Shown here piece after piece: positions 1 to 8,425 of a stretch of 20,462 nt of DNA. How positions within the stretch are numbered: the first letter of the stretch is position 1; the number at the start of each line of letters is the position of its first letter. The notes under the pieces are model-generated. The model was not told where the DNA came from. It made no database searches and was given only the letters and a program-made list of their open reading frames with translations. The stretch covers positions 1-20,462 of the forward strand of contig JARBJD010000725.1 of the NCBI GenBank assembly GCA_033064195.1, written 5' to 3'. The DNA is from Blattamonas nauphoetae (Eukaryota; Preaxostyla; Oxymonadida). Position numbers and translations under genes: made by a program.

Positions 1-189
1 GGAATCAACGATGTGGTGATCGAACTGGATGATCTGTCTGATAAGTGCTTATGTCTGAATAAACTCCCAGTGTTTAGAACCATTTTCAAGATCCTTGTTG
101 GTGGAAAGACATGAGGCATTGCCTATAACGAAGCATACAACACAATTCTCAAATATGGCATTTCTCTGACGAAAGCGATTCCCCGTTAA
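1..189 (+). pseudogene. 3' end of a virus-like gene, cut by the window edge
   Basis: The first reading frame carries a protein-like C-terminal stretch beginning GINDVVIELDDLSD and ending KYGISLTKAIPR, followed by a stop and then the T-rich box of the next gene. It belongs to the rightward arm of the virus-like element by position and codon use. It is broken (about one break) and its beginning is outside the window. I do not recognise the family. Confidence 0.45.
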
Positions 190-204
190 AAATTATAAAT
201 GAAT

Positions 205-220
205 TATTTTTTATTTTTGT
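205..220 (+). promoter_or_regulatory. T-rich promoter-like box before the first MAPG gene
   Basis: TATTTTTTATTTTTGT lies about 45 bases before the ATG at 265. The same core, TTTTTTATTTTT or a one-base variant, precedes the other rightward genes of the element. Confidence 0.5.
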
Positions 221-264
221 AAATAGACTTCGTCTCTTCAACACAATTTCTCAAAATTGCATAA

Positions 265-573
265 ATGGCTCCAGGAAGTTTCAACAAACTCAAAATATCG
301 GCAAGCAATTCTTTCAATTCATCAAACCTCTAGCTCCAACATTGCTTCCAAGTCAGTGGTGGATTGCTCTCTCAAACGAACAGTAAATTCGGACAAACCG
401 CGGGTGGAATACTCAATGGATTAGGAGGAATGATGGACGTTTATCAACAAAATAAGGTGATCAATCGTCAACAAAAAACGCAGATGATTGAGTACGAACC
501 TCCACGAAATGGTCGATTCTCAAATGATGATATGCCACTCTCGTCAAATTCCAAAATTCAATTCAAAGGATAA
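265..573 (+). pseudogene. Small MAPG protein, broken paralogue of the next gene
   Basis: The ATG at 265 opens with MAPGSFNKL, closely matching MAPGWLSKL at the start of the gene at 611. This suggests a tandem pair of small structural proteins in the virus-like element. The 3' part encodes a Gly-rich then polar tail (KFGQTAGGILNGLGGMMDVY and onward). It is broken, with about two breaks. By position next to the capsid genes it was probably a minor virion or core protein, but this is inference. Confidence 0.45.
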
Positions 574-592
574 TAATTCACTAGTATTCGAA

Positions 593-610
593 TATTTTTA
601 TTTTCCTAAA
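593..610 (+). promoter_or_regulatory. T-rich promoter-like box before the 100-residue gene
   Basis: TATTTTTATTTTCCTAAA abuts the ATG at 611. It matches the box before the capsid genes and argues for starting at 611 and not at the upstream in-frame ATG at 488. Confidence 0.55.
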
Positions 611-913
611 ATGGCACCAGGTTGGTTATCCAAATTAGCAGCAGTTGGCAAAAACATACTCAGAGTTGGAGCTCCATTTCTGAACTTAATTCCCTTCGTT
701 GGACCACTGATTTCGAAGGTTGCACAGACAGGTGTTGAAATGATTCCAGATGTGAAATCGGATCAGCAAATCCATGCAGAAAAGATGGCACAATATGAGC
801 AAGCAATGAATGAAGGAAACACATCAGTTGCGAACAAACTCAGAGGAGAAATACTGAGACTAGAAGAAAAGCTGAAGCCGAAACCAAAGAAGAAGAAACT
901 GAAAAAGAAATAA
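611..913 (+). CDS. Small membrane-active or core-like virion protein, 100 residues
   Basis: The product starts MAPGWLSKLA. The ATG at 611 is chosen because a T-rich box ends right before it; a longer in-frame start at 488 would overlap the preceding gene. Residues about 5-36 form a Gly/Pro-interrupted hydrophobic and amphipathic segment (GAPFLNLIPFVGPLISK). Residues about 51-88 are likely helical and charged, and residues 89-100 are almost all Lys (KPKPKKKKLKKK). A lytic-type helix plus a basic tail beside capsid genes recalls small adenovirus and Polinton virion proteins such as pVI and pX, which bind the capsid interior, membranes or DNA. That role is inference from composition and position. 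The frame is whole. It lies 27 bases before the first capsid gene. Confidence 0.6.
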   Translation: MAPGWLSKLAAVGKNILRVGAPFLNLIPFVGPLISKVAQTGVEMIPDVKSDQQIHAEKMAQYEQAMNEGNTSVANKLRGEILRLEEKLKPKPKKKKLKKK

Positions 914-921
914 GCAATACA

Positions 922-940
922 GTTTTTTATTTTTGATAAA
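922..940 (+). promoter_or_regulatory. T-rich promoter-like box before the first capsid gene
   Basis: GTTTTTTATTTTTGATAAA ends immediately before the ATG at 941. It is the clearest copy of the box shared by the rightward arm, and it implies a leader of only a few bases. Confidence 0.6.
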
Positions 941-2800
941 ATGAACTCGCATATAACACATCTGACAAACAAAAGAACTGGAGCATCATCTTTGACTGGA
1001 AATACAACTGGATCAATCAAGTACACTCGAGATGATATTGGTCAAATACAACAACAACTAATGTCCGAACATCACATCAATTCCCTTCTGAATGATGGAG
1101 CACACAGTACTTCCATCCAAGAATTGAAACCATCAGAGAATGCACGCTTCTACACAGGACAAGAGATAATCATTCCATTGACTGGTAATCAAGACATTTG
1201 TCAAATCGATGATTCTTTCATTACGTTCACTATGACGGCGACATTGAGACTCAATAATTGGCAAACTACAGCTGGTAAGGTTGGATCGTACATGAATGAG
1301 AGAATCTTCATCTTCGTTGGACTCAAGCATTCTGCATCAATCTTTCGTGACCTTACTGTTCTTCACAACAATCAGAGAATCATTAGCACAACAAACAATG
1401 ATGTCTCAATGGAATCACACATCTACAACATGATCAAACCAAAGAGTCAATTGGAGAATCGAAAACATTGTCACACACCTTGGCAGAATGCTTGGAATCA
1501 TGATGAATCAGTTGCTGGTGTTTATATTCCACTTTCGGATTTTACAACGACGTCCGGAACAGGAGTGTTTCAAGACACAATCGATGTGCCAATTCGTGTG
1601 TCGATTAATCTTGAAGATCTTCTCATTTTCTCAGGGATGACTGACTATCCAAAATGTCTCTTTGGCGATTTGAAATTGAGTGTGCACATGAATGAAGATG
1701 CGTTTGTTTGTTGTTCTGTAAATCCTGAACTCACTTTGAAAGATACACTATCATCACTCGTAACTGGAACAGCAGCAGCACCAACTATTAAAGCAGAAAT
1801 TCTCAATTGTATTCAACATCGTCCGTATTTCCTAACCAATCTCGTAACCTCATGCACAAAGAACTTCGTTCAAATTGGTCAATCATTTCTCCAACCAACT
1901 GTCACAAAAGACATTGTATGCTCAACAGCCAATGTCGTGACAACAGAACCTGAATTTGTCGATCAGTACATCTCATTGAATATTACAAACTATCGGATTG
2001 ATGATGTGTATTGCATGAGTGCTGGATACAAAATGAAAGATGGTGCGAAAGAGAATCTGAAGCAGATGTACACAAATCGTCCTGGAACAATTCCAGCTGA
2101 GAAGATCTCGTTCTATCCATTTCAGAAGACGCCAACGGCAACAGGAATTGATTGTACTCAGCAAATGGTTGTGGTGAATGCAAAGGACAGGATGCTTCTC
2201 TTCCGTCATTACGACAATGAAGTCACTTGCTTCCATAATCCAATGCAGAAGAACATCCAAGTGACTTTACAAAACAGGTATTATCCAGAACAACCAACGA
2301 CAACTATTGGAGCTCGCTTCTATCAGTTCGCATTATCGACTCTCAATCTCGATTCATACCTAGCTGTTCCTGATGATTTGGAGCGATCACTGACGGATTC
2401 TCTCGTTGAAGAGAAACTCACTGGTGACGGAACATATCCAAATGAAACAATGACACGAGTTCGTCCAGTTCATGACAATACTGACTTCCTTCTGTGCTTC
2501 CCAACTCAACGTAGTGGATGTCCAACGAACTGCAATGATTCCATCAGTTCAAAAGGAAACACTGCGGTCACTTTGAGATCGCATCCAATCTATCAGGGTA
2601 ATCTTGACACATACTACAATGTTTACAACCCAAGTCAAAGTGGAGGTGATATGACAACATTTACTCATCCTCCAGCACCGATTCTAGCGACAACTGCAAC
2701 CACATGGTGGGTCTTACGATACAGTAATGGTGAACCCAGAGTCGAGTACTATCCAAATCACACACTGAAAGCGTTACACAAAGATTTGGGAATCATGTAG
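941..2800 (+). CDS. Capsid-like protein 1, probable double jelly-roll type, 619 residues
   Basis: This is the largest whole frame in the element. A polar N-terminus of about 70 residues is followed by a beta-rich body. It shares ordered blocks with the next gene: a GxEIxxPL strand near residue 74, IFVGLKHSASIFRD near 124, KHCHTPWQNAWNHDESVAG near 175, and YPKCLFGDLKLSVHMNEDAF near 236. The C-terminus has PPAPILA followed by a Trp-rich strand. Length, strand-rich composition, lack of any enzyme motif, and neighbours suggest the major capsid protein of a Polinton-like virus, which normally folds as a double jelly roll and forms capsomers. No diagnostic motif proves this; the fold assignment is inference. 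The ATG at 941 fits the abutting T-rich box. The gene looks whole. Confidence 0.55.
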   Translation: MNSHITHLTNKRTGASSLTGNTTGSIKYTRDDIGQIQQQLMSEHHINSLLNDGAHSTSIQELKPSENARFYTGQEIIIPLTGNQDICQIDDSFITFTMTATLRLNNWQTTAGKVGSYMNERIFIFVGLKHSASIFRDLTVLHNNQRIISTTNNDVSMESHIYNMIKPKSQLENRKHCHTPWQNAWNHDESVAGVYIPLSDFTTTSGTGVFQDTIDVPIRVSINLEDLLIFSGMTDYPKCLFGDLKLSVHMNEDAFVCCSVNPELTLKDTLSSLVTGTAAAPTIKAEILNCIQHRPYFLTNLVTSCTKNFVQIGQSFLQPTVTKDIVCSTANVVTTEPEFVDQYISLNITNYRIDDVYCMSAGYKMKDGAKENLKQMYTNRPGTIPAEKISFYPFQKTPTATGIDCTQQMVVVNAKDRMLLFRHYDNEVTCFHNPMQKNIQVTLQNRYYPEQPTTTIGARFYQFALSTLNLDSYLAVPDDLERSLTDSLVEEKLTGDGTYPNETMTRVRPVHDNTDFLLCFPTQRSGCPTNCNDSISSKGNTAVTLRSHPIYQGNLDTYYNVYNPSQSGGDMTTFTHPPAPILATTATTWWVLRYSNGEPRVEYYPNHTLKALHKDLGIM

Positions 2801-2864
2801 AGACTCTCATCGGGGGTTCGAAGCCTCTGGCGAGACAAAACAGTAAAAGAAAATATTGATATTG

Positions 2865-2880
2865 TATTTTTTATTTTTCT
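2865..2880 (+). promoter_or_regulatory. T-rich promoter-like box before the second capsid gene
   Basis: TATTTTTTATTTTTCT ends four bases before the ATG at 2885. Its core is identical to the boxes at 205 and 922. Confidence 0.55.
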
Positions 2881-2884
2881 ATAA

Positions 2885-4573
2885 ATGAGAAGCATCAGAT
2901 CAAATCAATCCAAACCAACATCGACATTAATTGAGCAAATTGAAGTGCAATCATACTTGCCAAAACAGTGGGATTCAGAACCTCACATCTACTCCATCCA
3001 AGAAGTGCATCCAACAAATCCTCCCATGCCATGCAGAATTGGAGACGAGATTGAAGTTCCATTGAGCTATGATGGTCATGATGTGACTGAGTTTGCGAAG
3101 AGTCATTTGCGTATCGATCTCACGATGACCTTTCCGTATTCATTTCAGATTGGTGAAACGGGAGATTACGTCGGACTATCCGGAATATTCGTCGGATACA
3201 AATCATCCTCAGATGCAATTCGAGATATGAGACTCGTTGACAGTCATGGAAACATTATTGACAATTCACTTCAGAACAATCATGTTCACGAATCATTTCT
3301 GTATCACACATTCAAGTCGTATGAAGAGAAAAACAACATGAAGCATTGTTACAGTCTGTGGGAAAATGTTCAGAGAATGGATCAGAGTGTGTGTGGATTC
3401 TATTATGTCCCAGTCAACAGAAGTAAAAAAGAATTCACTGCGACAATTCCGTTGGTTATTCCATTTGTGAATCTACTTCCATTGAGTACATTTGATCAGT
3501 ATCCGAATTCAATCTTTGGTAATTTACGTTTGAGATTTCACTTGACAACTGATTCACTTGTGTATTGTCCCATTCGAACTTCAACTGTCATTCGAAAATC
3601 TTCCGAAGGTGGTCGTGAATTGTATCCAGATAAAGACTTAACTACTCTTTCGGATCAATCCAACATGTTCTTGATGTCTGAGGGTGACTTTTCTCCCGTA
3701 ACGCAAGAATTTACACAGATAGGAAATCCTGTACTGAAAGCTACCAAGAAATGGAGTTTTACTCCAAATGCCAGTAGAGTCGCAGAGGTTGTCGCCGTTG
3801 AATACACTTGCACTGTTCTTTCTTCATCAGTTGATAAAGTCTCAACAATTTGTTACGGATATCAAATCACTGATGCAACAAAACAATCACTCTTCAACAC
3901 ATATTCGAAGACTCTTTATGTTCTGAAAGCAGAAAGAATTGACACACAATCATTTCAATCAAAAGCAACAGCGATGGGGGTGAGATCAAACATCAGTATC
4001 AAACTCAACAATCTCATGAATCTGATGTGCTTATTCCCTGAAAGACCTAATGAGTGTACAGTCTTCAGAAATCCTCACTACGTTGGTCTGTTCGAAATGT
4101 TAGGAAGCAACTTTCCCAATTTTCCGATGTCAACCATCTCACCAGAGTTCTATCAAATGATGATGGTGAATGGTGATTTCATTGGTTGTTCCGCAACAGA
4201 AGAGTTTGAGAATTCCATTTGTTCAACTCGAGTGTTTGACTATAGAGGAAAGGATATCAAGAGAACAAAACCAGTTACTGATGCAACTTCATTCACATTC
4301 ATGGTTCCAACAGATCGAAGTGAAATCGCTGGTGGTGAAGAAGGTATCTCAACAGCAGAATCAGTGAATATCGTCTACAGAGGATCACCAATCAATCAGT
4401 GAGAACTCGATCCATATTTCACCTCAACTCCAGAAGGTCCTCCTCCACCCATTTTGGCATTGCATCAGGCTACATACTGGTTGTTTTGGATTGAGAATGG
4501 ACAACCACGAGTGCGATATGTCATTGATCGTCGACTCCAGGAAGCATATGAAGAAGTGAAGAGAGGATATTGA
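2885..4573 (+). pseudogene. Capsid-like protein 2, paralogue of the preceding gene (broken)
   Basis: The product begins MRSIRSNQSKPTSTLIEQ and aligns by eye with capsid-like protein 1: GDEIEVPL near residue 53, IFVGYKSSSDAIRD near 101, MKHCYSLWENVQRMDQSVCG near 152 and YPNSIFGNLRLRFHLTTDSL near 206. The Pro-rich and Trp-rich C-terminal block of protein 1 also has a counterpart at the 3' end here. The pair are therefore old tandem duplicates that diverged strongly, perhaps forming a capsid with two kinds of capsomer subunit or a major plus a minor capsid protein. The gene is broken, with about one break. It has its own T-rich box and lies 84 bases after protein 1. Confidence 0.55.
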
Positions 4574-4588
4574 ACAGAACAAATATGA

Positions 4589-4600
4589 TATTTTATTTTT
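4589..4600 (+). promoter_or_regulatory. T-rich promoter-like box before the 118-residue gene
   Basis: TATTTTATTTTT precedes the ATG at 4614 by 13 bases. It is one T shorter than the other copies. Confidence 0.45.
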
Positions 4601-4613
4601 GAAGAAAACAAAG

Positions 4614-4970
4614 ATGGTGAAGCGATATTTCTCAATTCAGAATTCTCATACTGCTCAACTACCTCCTGATTGTACCAATTCTCGAAACCAAAAATATGTT
4701 CACTTTCTTGACTGCAAACTCATCCATGTGAGGGAAGAGATTAATGGTAACTCAACTATCATCTCAAAAGACATTCCTCAGCACATCACAATCCACGGTG
4801 ATTGGATCCAGACTGATGCATTTAATGACTCGTTTGTTGCTTTCTGTATTGAACAGATTGCGAAACGAAAGAAGTGGGAATTAAGTACTCGACAATCAAT
4901 GGTGAAGATCTGGTTCAAAGACAGTTCTGGTGATTCAATTGAGATGGAAACAACGGAGACAATCAATTGA
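4614..4970 (+). CDS. Small beta-rich protein of the virus-like element, 118 residues
   Basis: The ATG at 4614 is the first one after the T-rich box; the frame is whole and ends with TGA at 4970. The product MVKRYFSIQNSHTAQLPPDC continues with alternating short hydrophobic strands: KYVHFLDCKLIHV near 27, HITIHGDWIQ near 57, DSFVAFCIEQI near 72 and SMVKIWFKDSSGDSIEME near 95. The final strand-turn-strand resembles an edge of a jelly roll. Being last in the rightward capsid arm, it could be a penton, cement or spike-base protein. I do not recognise the family, and the structural role rests on position and strand pattern only. Confidence 0.5.
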   Translation: MVKRYFSIQNSHTAQLPPDCTNSRNQKYVHFLDCKLIHVREEINGNSTIISKDIPQHITIHGDWIQTDAFNDSFVAFCIEQIAKRKKWELSTRQSMVKIWFKDSSGDSIEMETTETIN

Positions 4971-5038
4971 AAAAAATAATCAAAGAGTACTATGAATTTC
5001 TGGTTGATCTCATGTTGGAGTATTAATGCTTCGCATTT
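4971..5038. other. Convergence point of the two gene arms
   Basis: Only 68 bases separate the stop of the rightward arm from the stop of the leftward S74 gene. The stretch begins with an A-rich run (GAAAAAAATAAT) that could serve 3' end formation. I see no stem-loop in it. Confidence 0.4.
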
Positions 5039-5938
5039 CTATGATGACGGAGTCATTTTACTAGTCATTGTTTCGATCAGGGAATTATATTTTTGAATGA
5101 GTTCATTTATAAGTGTCTGTTGATGTCCGACAATGCTACTCAGTTCCTGTATGGCTTTCACACAGAAGCAAGAGAGTTCTGCATAATCAACTTGAAGACA
5201 ATCTGGATTGGAATCATTCACGACTTCAGGAAAGATTTCTTGGATCTGTTGAGCAATTACACCAATGTGTTTCTTCTCACTTTCCTTCTTCAAGCATTCA
5301 CATTTCTCCTTGCAGTTCTTCAAGTGTTCTTCATCTGTCTCATTTTCAATTTGCTTTGTCACTTTGTTGATCTTCGAGTCGAATGTGTTGAACTGATACT
5401 GCACGATTTCCACTTTATTCAGTTGTTCAAGAACATCGGGGTACGGTTCAATATTTCTTTTCACTCTTCTGTCTGATAGCTGAGAAAAACTTCCTGTTGT
5501 AGATATTGAAAACACTCCTGAACCAGTGTCCTCATCGTAATAGTACAATGCTGGTTTGTCACAGGGAGACCACATAATAATGCCATCACCATTGAACTGA
5601 ATTCCCGAAGTTTCTGCAAGTGATTGTGATATAGAAACGCCAGAAGAAAATGTTGATGCCGGATATGTTCCAGGATACTTCGGAAGTGATCCTTCTGAGA
5701 TATTCCACTTCGCTCCATTCACATTGATCAATCCTCCAATTGTTGGTGTCGTGATCGATCCATTTGTGCTCACCACTTTCTGAATTGAAGATATCGCATT
5801 CTTGTGTGCTTCTGTTGTCTTCTGTAGTGAGTCAATCACTGCTGTATTCTCGTTGGTTGTTGAGAGATTATGATCAATCATTTTCTCAATCATTTGTGAA
5901 TTGTATTTTTGTCGATTCATTTCTGCTTGCTCTTTCAT
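5039..5938 (-). CDS. Fibre-like protein with C-terminal S74 self-cleaving chaperone, 299 residues
   Basis: The product starts MKEQAEMNRQKYNSQMIEKM. The ATG at 5938 is chosen because an AATTTTTTAATTT-type box ends just before it; the frame itself opens 33 bases earlier without such support. Residues about 1-55 look coiled-coil. Residues about 56-150 are a Gly/Ser/Thr-rich beta region like a fibre shaft. Then comes SDRRVKRNIEPYPDVLEQL, the hallmark start of the S74 (endosialidase-type) intramolecular chaperone, with the Ser and Lys of the known dyad at about 155 and 160, five residues apart. EKKHIGVIAQQIQEIFPEVV and VDYAELSCFCVKAIQEL complete the domain. In phages this domain folds a trimeric fibre and cleaves itself off. 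Here it suggests a trimeric attachment fibre for the element's particle. The frame looks whole. Confidence 0.8.
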   Translation of the reverse strand: MKEQAEMNRQKYNSQMIEKMIDHNLSTTNENTAVIDSLQKTTEAHKNAISSIQKVVSTNGSITTPTIGGLINVNGAKWNISEGSLPKYPGTYPASTFSSGVSISQSLAETSGIQFNGDGIIMWSPCDKPALYYYDEDTGSGVFSISTTGSFSQLSDRRVKRNIEPYPDVLEQLNKVEIVQYQFNTFDSKINKVTKQIENETDEEHLKNCKEKCECLKKESEKKHIGVIAQQIQEIFPEVVNDSNPDCLQVDYAELSCFCVKAIQELSSIVGHQQTLINELIQKYNSLIETMTSKMTPSS

Positions 5939-6098
5939 TGAAATTAAAAAATGACAATCCCTCATGAACATACGTCACCGGCACATTATTTCTGACATAC
6001 TCAGAGACCAGCGAACAGTTCTCTTCTCTCATTGATTCAATTAATGCTTGTTCTGAACATACTCGACGTCTTTCCTTGTACATCGCGGTTGGATTCAT
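5886..6098 (-). CDS. Short NCELI-module protein, 70 residues
   Basis: The product begins MNPTAMYKERRRVC and contains LIESMREENCSLVSEYV followed by NVPVTYVHEG. The same module (LIESM, NCELI, EY, P-V-T-Y) recurs in the broken gene at 7806-8398. It starts right after a box that is nearly identical over about 17 bases to the one of that gene. Its 3' end overlaps the start of the S74 gene in another frame, and the S74 box lies inside it. It may be a cut-down single-module relative of the longer repeat protein. The function is unknown; no enzyme motif or Cys pair is visible. Confidence 0.4.
   Translation of the reverse strand: MNPTAMYKERRRVCSEQALIESMREENCSLVSEYVRNNVPVTYVHEGLSFFNFNERASRNESTKIQFTND
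5941..5956 (-). promoter_or_regulatory. Leftward promoter-like box before the S74 gene
   Basis: On the minus strand CATTTTTTAATTTCA runs into the ATG at 5938. The core ATTTTTTAATTT is the same as before the genes starting at 6098 and 8398. Confidence 0.5.
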
Positions 6099-6120
6099 TT
6101 AATACAAATTAAAAAATTCA
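6099..6120 (-). promoter_or_regulatory. Leftward promoter-like box before the 70-residue gene
   Basis: The minus strand reads GAATTTTTTAATTTGTATTA before AATG at 6098. It matches the box at 8399 in all but two or three of about 20 bases, which is more than chance AT-richness would give. Confidence 0.55.
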
Positions 6121-7805
6121 AAAATGAAAATTCTTTCGTTGTTTTCTCAGTTCTGGATTTTGAGTCTCAGATCGAGGATCAATGGGTTCGATCACTCATT
6201 TCTCACAAGTGTTTGTTTCGTTCTAATTCGTCGCGTTTTGGAATCTCCTGAAGTTGGAGATCATGATCGTATGCTTCGTTTTTTGGATTTTCCGAACTTT
6301 TACAGAGTTATTTGAGGTTTCAGGATCGTCATCAGATCTCGGTACATTTACGTAAAAACGAGTATGCCACTCTCCTTTTCTTCTTTTTTCAGCTCTGTTC
6401 TCTCTAGTTTCAACCGAATTGTCACCAATTTTGCACTAGTTATTGTTTCATTTTCAGGCCCTGTTCGCACGTCATTTTTTCAGTGTTTACTCTTTTTTAC
6501 CATTTCATTCATACTCAGTTCGCTCAAACTTTTTCTCAATTGAATTGCACTAATTTCCGTTAAGTGAAGATTCCGGACTTTTACCGAGATCTCACTTTCA
6601 ACGGCTCACTTCATATCTCGGAATTTTTCCGTAATCTTCATCATTTCACATACTTTTTTGAGCACTTTTTGATGTTTTTAAGCAAAAAAGGACCAAACAC
6701 AAGCGACATTTTCACTATTGGTGTCACATTTCACACCGTTTTCACGATCGTCAATTTCCCTCTCAGTTTCATACTTGCCCGTTTCATTGTTGGTTGTTTC
6801 GCTTTCTTTTACTCTGTTTTTGTGAAAAAGTTGATGAAAAGTTGACTAAAATGATGTGCTAGTGAAGTGAGAACGGCCCACAAAATGGAAGTGAATTGAG
6901 CAAAATGAAGAGGAATGATGAACAGATCATATGTGAAATGGGGAGAGAAAGTGATGAAATGAAAGGGACTACAGTCGGTTTTGAAGTGACAAAAACGGTC
7001 AAAAGTTGAGAAGTGAAAACATGAAAAAGTGACTTTATGAGAGAACTATCCGACAAAATCTCCTCAAAATTCGAGCACACCTTACTCATACCGTGAGAAA
7101 GAAGGATTTGCAGTGAAAATCGGATCAAAAAATCCATAGTGTCAAAATGTTGGTGCAAATGTGTCGTCACAAGTGTGATCGAAAAACCGACCCTCCAGAG
7201 AGAACTATAGGTGATGTAAAACCAGAATTCTCAAAAAAGCGTCGCTTGAGTGCGATTGTGAAGTGGTTGACGTGAAATCAATGAGAAATGAAAATTGACA
7301 AAAAACTGTGAAAACGATCGTGTGTCGAGGATCGTCAGAACCGAATGACGCGAATACCTGTCCACTAGCGATTTGACATGTTTTGAGACCATCAGAGGGC
7401 GAAAAGTGACGTGTAGGAGAAGAGCGAGACGTCACTTTCTCCTCCTTAAAAATTTTGTCATTTTCAAAATATGTTGTGGGGTCGGATCAAACTTTTTTTT
7501 CAAAAGTGCTTTTTTCCTAAAATTTCACCTATCAACATCAATTTCGTAATTTTAGAACGTGTTTGAACACAATTTGAGCCATAAAGCGGTTCATAGTGGC
7601 GAAATCCGAACATCGACTTTTTCGTCACTTTTTGGACCTAAGTTCGGTACACAGTTCGACGAATTCCCAACCGATTTTCATCAGGATTGTCTTGATCGAC
7701 GACCGACAGTGTCCCCGAGATTTTAGAATTTTTTCCAGAATTTTTCGAAATGGTTATCATGTTGGATTTCAGTGATTTGTGGTCAAAAATAGATTTTCAG
7801 TGTTT
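6121..7805. other. Non-coding spacer with a sharp strand-composition switch
   Basis: I see no convincing gene here. From about 6340 to 6840 the plus strand is rich in T and C (many TTTTTC and TTTCA runs). From about 6845 to 7440 it is rich in A and G (GTGAAAA, GAAGTGA and similar). From 7440 to 7805 it is mixed AT-rich. The frames that stay open (63 to 103 residues) are low-complexity products of this skew. The stretch separates two groups of leftward element genes. Confidence 0.5.
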
Positions 7806-8398
7806 TCATGACCTTTCGTGGTACTTTCTCAAGTGAGGACGGTCTCCAAAATACAACCAATTGTCCAAGCGAACGTAATACTCATTCTTTGTTCGTAAAT
7901 CGCGATATTTGAATGGCTCAAGTACCTTTGTGTATGTTCCAATGAGTTCACAATTCTCTTTTTTCAATTCATTTTCAACAAACGATTGTGTGTATCGTTT
8001 TCGTTTGTTCTGATGAGTTCTGAATCCTTTCATCCATTTTGATGGGATTACTATCCATTCAATTCCTTCATGTCGATATGTTACTGGAGTACTTGAATGA
8101 GTGTATTCAGAAATGAGTTCACAATTCTCATTTTCATTGATTCAATAAGCTTCTCTTTTGTACAACGATTTGCTGGTCGAAGATATTTCTGGCGATTCAG
8201 ATGTGGTCTGTATCCTTTGACGAAACTATTGACGTACACTTGATAAGTTTCATCTGGTTTCTCTTCGAGATAGTATTCGAAAGTGCTTCCTGTGAGATAT
8301 GTTGTTCCTTGTCGATTGAGAGTTGGAGGTGATTTCATTTTCAAATCTTCTTTGTCCAAAATTTCCAGTAGTTGTGTTGGTGTCAAGACGCTGCTCAT
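7806..8398 (-). pseudogene. RPH/NCELI repeat protein of the virus-like element (broken)
   Basis: The ATG at 8398 follows a leftward box directly. The N-terminal part, from MSSVLTPTQLLEILDKEDLK, includes TYLTGSTFEYYLEE and then GYRPHLNRQKYLRP. Later parts carry GFRTHQNKRKRYTQ, then KKENCELIGTYT, then NWLYFGDRPHLRKYHERS. The recurring G-x-R-P/T-H element followed by LIESM or ENELKK and NCELI suggests tandem modules of about 60 residues, one of which is shared with the 70-residue gene. The gene is broken, with about one break. I do not recognise the family; it could be a DNA-binding or host-interaction protein, but nothing proves it. Confidence 0.45.
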
Positions 8399-8425
8399 TT
8401 TATACAAATTAAAAAATTGAATAAA
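8399..8425 (-). promoter_or_regulatory. Leftward promoter-like box before the repeat-protein gene
   Basis: The minus strand reads AATTTTTTAATTTGTATAAA directly before the ATG at 8398. It is the best match to the box at 6099-6120. Confidence 0.55.

Noticed and set aside
763-1026. Minus-strand open frame rich in Phe and Ser
   Set aside because: It is the antisense of the Lys-rich tail of the 100-residue gene and the promoter box.
5093-5476. Plus-strand open frame of 127 codons
   Set aside because: It lies wholly antisense to the S74 domain, whose signature is unmistakable on the minus strand.
6124-6845. Open frames of 63 and 93 codons on the plus strand
   Set aside because: They are Phe/Ser/Leu-rich products of T-rich sequence, without domain, promoter box or neighbour support.
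6450-7035. Long decayed inverted repeat (for example CATTTT-GGCC-GTTC segments, and CACTTTTT-ATGTTTT against its complement)
   Set aside because: The matching pairs imply different centres (about 6670, 6847 and 7030), so they are better explained by the skewed composition than by one palindrome.
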